Of a stretch of DNA of 64,000 nt, positions 53,161-61,762 are shown piece by piece. A model generated the notes under the pieces. It searched no databases, was not told the origin of the DNA, and saw nothing but the letters and a program-made list of their open reading frames with translations. Every line of letters begins with the position of its first letter. Within the stretch, counting starts at the first letter, position 1. Origin of the DNA: Deuterostichococcus epilithicus (taxonomy: Eukaryota; Chlorophyta; Trebouxiophyceae; Prasiolales; Stichococcaceae); contig JAVTLE010000023.1 of NCBI GenBank assembly GCA_033439295.1, forward strand, positions 4,066,530-4,130,529. Direction: 5' to 3'. Made by a program: the position numbers and the translations under genes.

Positions 53161-54560
53161 ATGAGCTGGACAACGACAGGTTTCGTAAGCAATGACATCA
53201 GGCAGCAGATCGCACAGTCGACAAGTCAGGGTGCGTTGCTACTACCGAGATGTCGCCATGCGTTTGCATACACAAACGCCAATGGCTATTTGATTCTTTA
53301 TCGACCAAATGATCCGGAGGGGCTGCAGGCCACAGGGCGGGCAAAAGCTTTGTGCGCCAGCATTTGTCCAAGGACAAAGTATGGTTTGGTGGCGTCCTCA
53401 ATGTGCGCTTGCTTATCCGTGACTGTATGCTCAGGCTGCGGGGCACCAGTCGTGACGCTCGAGAGCAGCATTGACATGCAGCACATGCAGATGTCATGAC
53501 AGTGCCACCGCACGGGCCACCGTACGGGCCACAAATGCCGCTGCGCCTGCTGCCTGCTAACAGGAAATCGAGGACAAGGTCGGCGACCTGGACCTGCCAA
53601 AGTCGGTGGACCGCATGTGGCAGGACGCGGGCAAAACGCCCTTCGCCGACAACCCAGTAACGCAGGGCCTGGACAGCCTGCACAAAGTTGTGGACCCCGG
53701 GGTGAGAGGCCATAGTCTATGCGCTCCCTTAGGCTCCCGCACAGCCTCATTATGTGCCTGCTCAGCAGCTGCAACGCTTTCGCAGTGCGCACTGGCAAAC
53801 GGCGGCTTGCAGCGGCTGCGTCCATGCCCCAAATGCAGCCTGATTCCAGCATGTCAGCCCCTTTTCGACGTGGTTGTCTCCCCACACAGCTGGCGAAAGC
53901 ATGTCTAACACTGGTGTGTCGCTGTGCCGCAGAGCTGGGTGGGTGACTTTCTGAAGGGTAACCTTCCAGAGGCGTGCATCAGGGCATCCATCTCCTGTGC
54001 AGCGTTCCACGAAGGCAAGTGATTGTCTTGTGGGAATGCCAAGGGTCGTTCGTGACGCAGCAGCTTTTCAGGCAGTGTCGCTGGATTCGTTGGCAGCGTC
54101 ACCTCGACCTGGGTTGTTCCCTGCTGCGGCAGTCAAGGAGCGGGTCGTCAAGCGGGCGGCGCGGCGGTGTCGCTACGAGAAAGTGGAGCCTGCGACTGCC
54201 TACGTGTGCAACATCATGCTGCCGACGCCATTGTATGGTAAGCCAGGCCCCAGCCGCTTTTGTCGTCTTCTGCTTCAAGCGCGCAGCGCTGGTTCCTCAA
54301 AGCCTCTCGGCACTGGTGCCTGCAGCTTGAAAGAGGGTGAAAAGATGGCGCATTGGTGGCACCTGGCATGTTTGTGTCGGCATCCCGTCAGAATGACAGA
54401 CGGACATAGGCGGTGGCACATCCAGCCCGTTGTTCCTTCACCAACCGCAAACCTCGGTGTTTCCCGATGCACAGGTCCTTTTTTCCTGTTCCTGGTCGGC
54501 AAGGCTCGTGAGTGGGCAGTGGGCGCGACGCTCAGCGCCGTCGGTCTGAAACGCAATTAA
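53161..54560 (+). CDS. Small hypothetical protein, 5 exons
   Basis: Exons 53161-53184, 53564-53701, 53933-53957, 54133-54237 and 54475-54560 join with matching phases to 125 residues. Exon 2 is well-formed protein (EIEDKVGDLDLPKSVDRMWQ, PFADNPVTQGLDSLHKVVDP). Exon 3 is a 25-nt microexon (SWVGDFLK). Exon 4 is basic then ordered (KERVVKRAARRCRYEKVEPA, AYVCNIMLPTPLYG). The C-terminus (PFFLFLVGKAREWAVGATLS) is hydrophobic and may be a membrane-associated helix. The family is not recognised. The first exon may be internal, since a good acceptor (TTCTTCAG) lies just upstream of ATG 53161. Confidence 0.55.
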
Positions 54561-54669
54561 GTCTCAGAGAGGCAAGTGCAATTTGGGTGGAGGCGGGAAA
54601 TTTGGAGGGTTCAGAGCACAAACATACTTCGGATGATTCGTTGGTTGAGAGCAGCAGTTGCTGTTCTCG

Positions 54670-54714
54670 ACCTGGCTGAAGACGAATGACACTTGCATTC
54701 GTCTTCAGCCAGGT
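54670..54714. repeat. Perfect 19-bp inverted repeat with a 7-nt loop
   Basis: Arms 54670-54688 and 54696-54714 are exact reverse complements. The element lies between the convergent 3' ends of the hypothetical gene (+, stop 54560) and the SELENOF homologue (-, stop 54930), so it may end up in the 3' untranslated region of either. It could aid 3'-end formation. It is not a SECIS: the stem is unbroken and there is no non-Watson-Crick quartet. Confidence 0.85.
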
Positions 54715-54929
54715 TTGTAGCTCGTGTCAGGTGTGTACAGGGCTGCTGTCGACTTGTGAAGCTGATTTCTTGTCAAGAAACAATCTACAACTGATTTGTG
54801 AACTGTTTAACAGTCTTCTGGCGCTTCAGGAACGTGCAGGACAAGGCTCACTTGAAGCACGGAATGCCACATTGTGCGCCAATAATTGCAAGGCTGCCAG
54901 TTTCTGAGCGGATATCCGCTCTGTGGGCG

Positions 54930-56089
54930 CTACTCAGACTGCAGCCGTCCCCTTTCATTCGCCGCCCCTCCTTTTGCCTCGTCCTCTGCAGCCTGTGCAT
55001 CAGCCGCCGGCGCCAGCATGTCGTCCAGGTACTCCACCACATTTTCCTGCACGAAAATGGTGCAAATGAAGTGCATCAAGCAATCATCGCAGGTGACTGA
55101 AGGCATCCGAGAATGGCCGTGTTCCCATTTCTTCACAACGATACACATCAAGGTTGGCGGACGCATGTGGGGATGGTGGGTCAGGCAGGATACAGCACTT
55201 GTGATGGCGCAGCTCACCGTCTTCCAGCCCTCAATCCGCACGACATGCTTTTTGACCCCCGGCGCGGTCATCACGAGGCGCGGTACCGTGTTCCACCGGT
55301 CCACCAGCTACGCGACGACACTTTCGGATTCAACCGCAGGTACCCGGCGCGGAGATATCAAGCAGGACGGCGGTGCCTGGCCCACGCATTTTGACACCTT
55401 ACACCTGTCCATGGCATGCTGCACCATCGGAGGTGTGCATCATGCACCAGGGAAGATCCAGGGGCTGTGCTGCAGGGTGGCCGCACCTTCAGCGCAGGCC
55501 GAAACCTCTCCGCCTCATTCTTGACAAAGCCCTCGATGTGAGGGAACGCCCTGCACCGCATGAGGCCGCACGGCATCCGCACCGCAGACCCCTGCTGACG
55601 AGCAGCCGCAGCTCTCTGTGCGTGTGCCACACAATGAGACGGATGCAGCTGCCATCTCCCTTACCCGAGGCGACCCATCCAGGCTTCCAGTGTGGCACTG
55701 GTGTACTTCTGTGCCGTCCCCGTCTTTCCGTGCACACAGCATTTCCGGCAGTCCGCCACCAGCTCTGCAAGCACAGCACGGCACCATGGCCGATGCATGC
55801 CTGAGGACCAGCGCGGCTGCATAGCAGCTGGTCGTGCCATGCGGCAAGGTGGACTCGCTCAGGTGTCCAGACCTGGCTCTGCTACATGATGGCATCGCCG
55901 CCACCAGCGGCAAAAGCATGCACCTTCGTCCTTGACGTAGCTGGCCAGTGTGTCGCAGTCGGAGCACAATTGAAACCCCGTGAACCCCAGCGCCTTGCAC
56001 TCCTCGCTCTCAGCAGCACTGCTGAGCTGCGCTGCCAGGCAGACGAGGACAAACAGCGCAATGCACATGCTGATGGGGTTTGCTGCCAT
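54930..56089 (-). CDS. SELENOF: Selenoprotein F (SEP15) homologue lacking the redox motif, 5 exons
   Basis: Exons 56089-55924, 55764-55665, 55550-55487, 55307-55218 and 55046-54930 join in phase to 178 residues. SELENOF is an ER thioredoxin-like protein that binds UGGT and assists glycoprotein folding. The N-terminus is a signal peptide (CIALFVLVCLAAQLSSAAES). The Cys-rich UGGT-binding part is complete: CKALGFTGFQLCSDCDTL, then LVADCRKCCVHGK. The thioredoxin part has YTSATLEAWMGRLG-AFPHIEGFVKNEAERF, LVMTAPGVKKHVVRIEGWKT and NVVEYLDDML. Where other members have Cys-Gly-Sec in LEVCGUKLGRFP, this gene reads LEA-Trp-Met-Gly-RLGAFP, with the same spacing and no in-frame TGA. The C-terminus is acidic (DAQAAEDEAKGG). 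So it should keep UGGT binding but not thiol-disulphide activity. Confidence 0.88.
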
Positions 56090-56505
56090 TTCAGTACACA
56101 AGCATCATGTAAATTGCAAAGACAAGCTGCAGAATGCTTCAAGCCTTTGACTTGACAAATGCCGGGCTCGATCCGAGTCAGTCTTCAGCAATGTTCGCCA
56201 AAATGGGGCCGGTGCGTTCTGAAACTGATCGCTGATCGCTTTGTGTGATAGGTAAGTGCTTGATTGTCAAACGGTCGAATCCAGGAGCAGGGAGACTGCA
56301 GAATGCGTACTGCAAACGAGACTGCATGGCACATTGGACATGGCGCGGTCCAGTCTCGTGGGCCTGGATGAGAGTCTCACGGCTGAGACCATGGCTGCCT
56401 CAGATTGCTATTCGCACGACGCGCAGATTCCGCATATGTAGCTCAGCTGCATGGAGCAAAGCAACGAAATGGGCGCTGGCCTCAAATAGGACGATGGCAT
56501 GTCAG
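56090..56505. other. Divergent region, SELENOF (-) and MORN gene (+)
   Basis: About 0.4 kb. It should contain both promoters and the unidentified first exon(s) of the MORN gene; a possible start is ATG 56339-56341 region (MARSSLVGLDESL). Confidence 0.35.
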
Positions 56506-57854
56506 GTTGGCGGCGCCGCGTGGGAGTCTGTCGAGTGGCCAGACGGCTCGACGTGCGCAGTTTGACCATGATCGCCACATCTGGGCGCGGTTTGTTAGCT
56601 ACCTCTGAAATGCGTGTCTAAATTCCTTCAAATGTGCTCATGCAGGTTTGAAGGACTTACGCATTGCGGTACACCTGTGAAGGGCGTGCTGCGGCATGCC
56701 TCCGGCGGCAGGTGCTTGTGTTCCTGCTGTCTCTGTCTACAGACGACGTTTATCTACAAATGAACTGCTGTCTCTGTCTACAAAGGATGATGCAGCGTTG
56801 GATGCTTGAGTTTGCAGACAACATGACATCCAGCGTGGTGTCCGACGCTGCTGTGCAGGTATGAAGGCGAGTTCGGCCCCAGCGGCCGATATGAGGGCTC
56901 GGGCGTCTACATCTGGGACAGCGGCACGTGAGACGCCATCACTGTGTGCATGCGCTGAAGCTGTTGCTCTGCCACTCGTGTGATGAATCCAAGCGGTCGT
57001 GCTGCTGCTTGGGTTGGCCATCGAGAGTCCGGCTGCCGACTTGCAGCGCTATCACCTCACCTGCGCACTGCCTGGAAGATGCAGGTGCAGAGGCGAATGC
57101 AGCACCTGGTACCCGAACACGACACGAAAGCTCCTACACTTGCGGTGAAAGCAAATCCACGGCCGAGCTCTTCGACTGCATCCAAGCCAACGTGCGCAGG
57201 GTCTACCGAGGCGCCTGGCACGATGGGCGCATGTACGGGTGCGGAGCGCTGCTGGCGACGCGCGGCGACGGGACGCTGTCGGCGCACGAGGGGAAGTTTG
57301 CCGCCGACCAGTTTATGGGCTCGGGCGAGCGCGGCGGCGCATGTTCCGCGCCGGCGGCATGCGCAGCGGCTCTGGCGGCCGACGCCGCCGCTGCAGCTGG
57401 CAGGTTGTTTCAGGTGCTTTCTCCGCAGCGTCAAGGCGGCCGTGTGGGGGACACGAAGGGTACTGGGTAGGGATGAGCGCGTTGCCGCACAGTGCAGTGC
57501 ATTGCATGGCAGCTTCACAAGTGTGTCCTTCGGCAGCGTGCGCACCGCGCGTGGTCATGCGCATGCAGTTGCAGCGCAGGGAGGGCTGATAGCCTCGCGA
57601 TTGGTGCCTTCATGCAGCTGGATCTTGACTCCTCGCCGGCAGCCAGCATGGAGCAGGCACCGCAGGCAGACAGCGAACAGCAGCCGCCCGGGCGCGTCAC
57701 AGTCCGGGCGGCAGCAGCAGCAGCAGCAGCAGCAGCAGACGGCAGCGTCCAGCCAGCCAGGGCCACATTGTCACAGCCGAAGCCGCTGTTGTGTCACGTG
57801 CCCATTCTGCGGAGTCTTCTAATAGACGAGGACATTAGGAGCCATCGGTGCTGA
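56506..57854 (+). CDS. MORN-repeat protein, 4 exons found, 5' end missing
   Basis: Exons 56506-56552, 56859-56927, 57200-57413 and 57618-57854 join in phase. The first three encode consecutive MORN units: VEWPDGS-TYEGEFGPSGRYEGSG, VYIWDSG-TVYRGAWHDGRMYGCG and ALLATRGDGTLSAHEGKFAA, fitting the YxGxWxxGxxxGxG pattern. MORN repeats form beta-hairpin rods that bind lipids, cytoskeletal or axonemal partners. After the repeats come a Gly/Ala-rich stretch and a final exon with acidic residues, poly-Ala encoded by a GCA repeat (57708-57738), and LLCHVPILRSLLIDEDIRSH. The upstream start exon is not identified; the phase at 56506 is 0. The partner cannot be inferred, although axonemal radial-spoke proteins are a well-known MORN group, which is interesting beside SAS-6 elsewhere in the window. 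Confidence 0.7.
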
Positions 57855-58525
57855 CAAGGCCAGCAGCAGGGCGCCCCACGGGAGAGGTGGCGCAGGGGAA
57901 GTCCACACTCTGCATGAGGAACCATCAGCTGATGCAATGCCAGCTGCTGTGTGCGCACTGGTGCACGGTGGACTATTACCACAGGCTGCGATGCAGGTGC
58001 ATTGCGCCCTTCCATAATAGTCGCTGCAGCGCTCTTGATGCAGCAACAGCATCAAGACGTTCCGGGAAATGCCCAATTGTACATGTACCAGCAGTGCTTG
58101 TCGCAACTTCAGTGGCGGCATTTTGTTCGGTTGCTGGAGCATACAGAAATTCAGAAGTCAGATGTCCACTCTAATCATTAGCAGTGGCGGACTGAACAAC
58201 TGCCTAGGCCCTCTTCCACCTATATAACCCGAGACCGCCCCAAGCCTCCGTTGTGAGATTACCAAGAGCCCGCAGCAACCACGGCCCATTGAACAGTCTT
58301 GTGCCCTTAAGCGCCTGGCAAACGGCGGTGCACATTTGGTGTCATTTGACCTTGCCAAGCGCCATGCTGCAGTCTATATCCAGCCGACCCGCCTCAGCTT
58401 CGGGGAGTTTGTTCTGCACGCCCTGCGGCTGCTGCCTGGCATATCGCTGTGCCGCAGAGGTGCGGCTGGCGCTTCGAGGTGCTGCACACCCCGCTCAGAA
58501 AGCCGAGCTGGGCCGTGGCCGCCTG
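57855..58525. other. Convergent intergenic region with an unassigned TATA-like box
   Basis: Lies between the 3' ends of the MORN (+) and CW (-) genes. A plus-strand CCTATATAAC at 58219-58228 looks like a core promoter, but no plus-strand gene could be supported after it. Confidence 0.4.
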
Positions 58526-59219
58526 CTACAGCTGGCAGGCAGGCGTGTGCGGCGGCATGAGTGTCAGATTCCATGTGGCGTCTGCACACGCCCAGGTCTC
58601 CGACTCAGCGGCCGCCAGCGCCGGCCACGCCGAGTCCGGCACCACCCGCCAGGTGTCGCACCTGCAGTGTCAGGCGCATCACCAGCAATTCGCCTCGTGA
58701 ATGCAATCAGCCCTCGGGCAAGGTGGCTGATGTATTGCGCTGCTCGAGAGCAGCAACCCTGCGCCGCTGCCCAACGTGTTGCAATGAGTAGTTGGAGCTG
58801 TTCCAGAGCCGCAATTTTTGCCGGGCCACCAGGCAGGCAGGCTCAGCGGCTTGCACGTGCTGCCATAAGATCCTGCGAGCCTGCCCCTGAGCTTGTTGTG
58901 GACCCGCCAGCACAATTTTGGAGGAGGCATCGTCGGAAGGACAAACACATACACATACACATACGACACGTACAACTGCGCACCTGTCGCACTGCACCCA
59001 CTGGTCGGTCGCTGGCGCCGCGGCGGCTGCGACGCCCGCCGCAACCTCATCCAGTGCGCCGCCACCGCCGCCGCCGAAATCCAGCAACTCCTGCACCCAC
59101 CAGCTCGCGAGCCCTTGGACTTCGCCAAGAACCTCGTCCCTCTCAAGTGCCAGGCTGCAGGTTCTAGGATGTTGTGTCCAAGAGTGCCAGCCCCGGAATC
59201 CCTGGCACCCCTTCTGCAT
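58526..59219 (-). CDS. CW-type zinc-finger protein, 2 exons
   Basis: Exons 59219-58984 and 58661-58526 join in phase (GACAG|GTGCGC to CTGCAG) to about 123 residues. The junction reconstitutes a complete zf-CW: TDQWVQCDR-CDTWRVVPDSAW, then ESETWACADATWN and a terminal TPACQL. The four zinc cysteines (C..C, C, C) and the three conserved tryptophans are present. CW domains read methylated histone H3 lysine 4. Before the finger is a helical segment (LERDEVLGEVQGLASWWVQE) and a Gly/Ala stretch. The first about 20 residues after ATG 59219 look non-coding, so the true start may be an upstream exon; the RAMA gene ends only 166 nt upstream on the same strand, and one fused transcript cannot be excluded. 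Confidence 0.75.
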
Positions 59220-59384
59220 TGCCCTTTCAGGAATTGTCTACAGCAGGCTGACATTGAAGTTCTGCCATGACATGCGACTTCAATTATACTGCGGCTCTGG
59301 GGCGTTTCCGTCGGCATTTGTGGATGCCTCACACGAGCAAGTCAATCCCATACTGCCGGGCCCAGGTTGAGGGCAGCTGCGTCG

Positions 59385-60893
59385 TCAGCAAGCGGCATCC
59401 TCAAACTGGTGTATCTTCCCGAAGACGTAGCCCACCCCATCGTCGTCGGTGGGCGCATCGAACTGCGCCGCATACTGCTTTCGGTACTTCTCCAGGGGCG
59501 CCCCCTCGTACAGCACCGCCCGCCAACCGTCATTGCCCTGCCGTGCCGCTGGCGCCGCCTGCCGCCGCGCAGCACCCGTGAACGCTGTCGGGCTCGCATA
59601 CCGCTTCCCTGCGCGCATATGCTTGGTTGCTAGGGAAGAGCCCCTCCCGGGGGGGGGGGGGGAGAGGGGGTGACTGGGGGTGCTGCGCGTTTGGGGCTGT
59701 GTGCGGCACCGCAGAAGCACAGCATCTGGGCTGTTTGCACGCAGCTGTGTCAACGCAACTGCCTAGTGGGCATGACGAGACCCGCCGGCATGCATGACGT
59801 GCTCAGACAGGGGTGTAGCATACATGTGCATATGCAGGTTGTGCAGAGGCATAAAACCTTGTTGTCATGCATCGGCCCAAGACTAGAAGGACACCACCGG
59901 AGTCAAGTGACATTGATACCAAGCCCGCACGCCCGGTTGCATACCCTGCCAGATGATGGTGCCGTCCTTCGTCAGTGTCGCTGTCACTTTCTCCCCCTTG
60001 TACGACACCGCCACCTTGTTGCGGCCCGGCTTCAGCAGCCCAGCCGCAAGCAGGTCGGCCAGGGTGACGCCGCCGCCGCCGCCGCCGCCGCCGTCCTTTT
60101 TGGGCCGCTTTGCTGCTGCTGGGGCCTGTGCGATGACACAGCAGGGTGTCAGGGAGGCGGGGGAGCCATCGCGCGCAAAGTCATGAGGATGACGGTGTCA
60201 CAGCGCACACACGTCTGCCGCTCGTGCTGTCGAGGTGACACCGTTCAAACCGAGTTTCCTTGTCCGATGGACCCTCCCTGAAGGATACTCCTGCAGACAT
60301 CCTCATTGGGCCTACTGCCCCCAAAGCGTGTCTGGATCAGCAGTGAAGTCTGACTGCGAACCCCTGCTCCATTGACGCCCTCCCCACATCCGGTCCCCAA
60401 GTGAGAGTGTAAGGTGCCCCACCTCGCCCGGGCCGGCGTCCCCTGCCGTCCACCTGCCAGCGCCTGCCGCCGGGTCCGCTTCGCCGTCCGAGCCCTCTCC
60501 TGCAAATGGCAGCGAGGCATGAGCTTTGGCGGTAGCAGCGCCAGCAGCTTGGCAGCAGCAGCCATCGGCCTGACGTTCTGTTCTTGCAGTCGCCTGCACA
60601 CCGACTCTGCAGGCGCAGGCAGGCGATACGACGAGCGCTTGTCCAGTTGCGGCACACCCGCGCCGCAGTCGCACATTGCCGTGCGCTGCTGTGCAACAGT
60701 GCAGAGTTTTGGGGGCGGGCAGTCGTGGTTCCAATAAACAGACTGCTGCGTGGTGAGGCGGTTTCAACGTACCTGTGATGGGGTGCTGACCCAGTTGCAG
60801 CACTTGATGCGTGGTGCCACTGATAAAGGGGCCCGGCCGCAGCGCCGAGTATGCCGGCCGCGCTGCGGGGTGCGCCATGTCCATCGCTGCCAT
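59385..60893 (-). CDS. RAMA-domain protein, 4 exons
   Basis: Exons 60893-60773, 60499-60423, 60125-59945 and 59608-59385 join in phase to 200 residues. The N-terminus (MAAMDMAHPAARPAYSAL) leads into an acidic linker (EGSDGEADP) and a basic patch (AKRPKKDGG) before a poly-Gly run. The RAMA fold follows: VTLADLLAAGLLKPGRNKVA, VSYKGEKVTATLTKDGTIIW, GKRYASPTAF, DGWRAVLYEGAPLEKYRKQY. RAMA (restriction enzyme adenine methylase associated) domains occur in bacterial restriction systems and in a few eukaryotic chromatin proteins such as MPND, and have been linked to N6-methyladenine recognition. No MPN protease domain is present here. The C-terminus is short (VFGKIHQFEDAAC). Start: the first ATG of an exon whose donor phase fits. 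Confidence 0.82.
59648..59676 (+). repeat. Poly-G tract in a RAMA-gene intron
   Basis: About 15 consecutive G followed by more G runs, just upstream of the acceptor of the last RAMA exon. On the minus-sense transcript it is a long C run serving as pyrimidine tract. Length is prone to sequencing error. Confidence 0.8.
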
Positions 60894-61762
60894 GCCCGCC
60901 AGCTGCTCAGTGCCCGGGAGGCCGGCGGGCCGGTGCTGCCGCTGCGGTGACTCCGGGGCGCGGCCGCTGGCGTTGTGGGTGTGTGCTAGTGGAAGTAAGC
61001 TGCCGCTGCCAGTGTTGGGCTCAGGCGCGTGTCTCCCGGATTCTGTCGCCGGTAGTTTCAGACATCCCCAGGACCGCTAGTAAGCTGCTTGATTTCGGTA
61101 CAACAAATTGTTCTTAACCCCAGTGGCGCGGCAGGTGCAGCGCAAGCACCAGTGCGATCGATTCTCCAGCTTGCTTGTGAATGCCTCCACTGGACCGATG
61201 AAAGCGAAAAACAGTCGCGAGCTGTGCAGATGACAGGCTCGACCGGTCTCAGAATGATGCGCCGAGGACAGGGATCACGCTGGTCGTTGCCCTCAGGTCC
61301 GGCCACTGCGGAACGCTTTGAAGAGGCATTCACAGCAGCAAGGGCAGATCTACGAGCGCTGCGATGTTTCCGAAGTCCGGTGTGTAGGAACAACCAAGAA
61401 GCTATCGCGCCTGTGCTCGCATCGACCTTCAAATTCCATTCAGGTCACGTGCCAGACTTACCGAGTAAAGATTTCCGCGTGCTGTTGGACATTCTCTTGT
61501 TCTTCAGACGGATTCTGGCGTTCCTGCGCCAGCCTTGATCTCGCAGTACCGCTGCTGTCCGCGGCACTCTTCACCTTCAAATCTCGCACAAAATTGTGAC
61601 ATGCTCACTGACGCAGTCTCGCCGAGTCTCGCGGTCACTGTGGGACGCAGTTACTATGACAGAATTCGGCATGTAGCTCTGTTCCATGCATGCATAGTGG
61701 CTCTGTAGCATCTGCCTGTAGTGAGCCGGCACTACCTTTCCTGAAAACCAGCGTCTACTGCC
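60894..61762. other. Divergent intergenic region, RAMA (-) and ZCCHC8-like (+)
   Basis: About 0.87 kb carrying both promoters. A 149-codon plus frame at 61089-61538 has only a TTG start and no motif, so it is not called. Confidence 0.4.

Noticed and set aside
54670-54714. SECIS element for the SELENOF homologue
   Set aside because: The stem is fully base-paired without the SECIS core quartet or an AA/CC apical motif, and the gene has no in-frame TGA.
58253-59167. A 304-codon plus-strand frame after a TATA-like box
   Set aside because: Lies antisense to the phase-consistent CW zinc-finger exons, is Arg/Ala-rich and has no motif.
58984-59608. A single RAMA-CW fusion gene
   Set aside because: No donor in the last RAMA exon gives the phase needed at a good acceptor before the CW helix; two genes are annotated, with the fusion left open.
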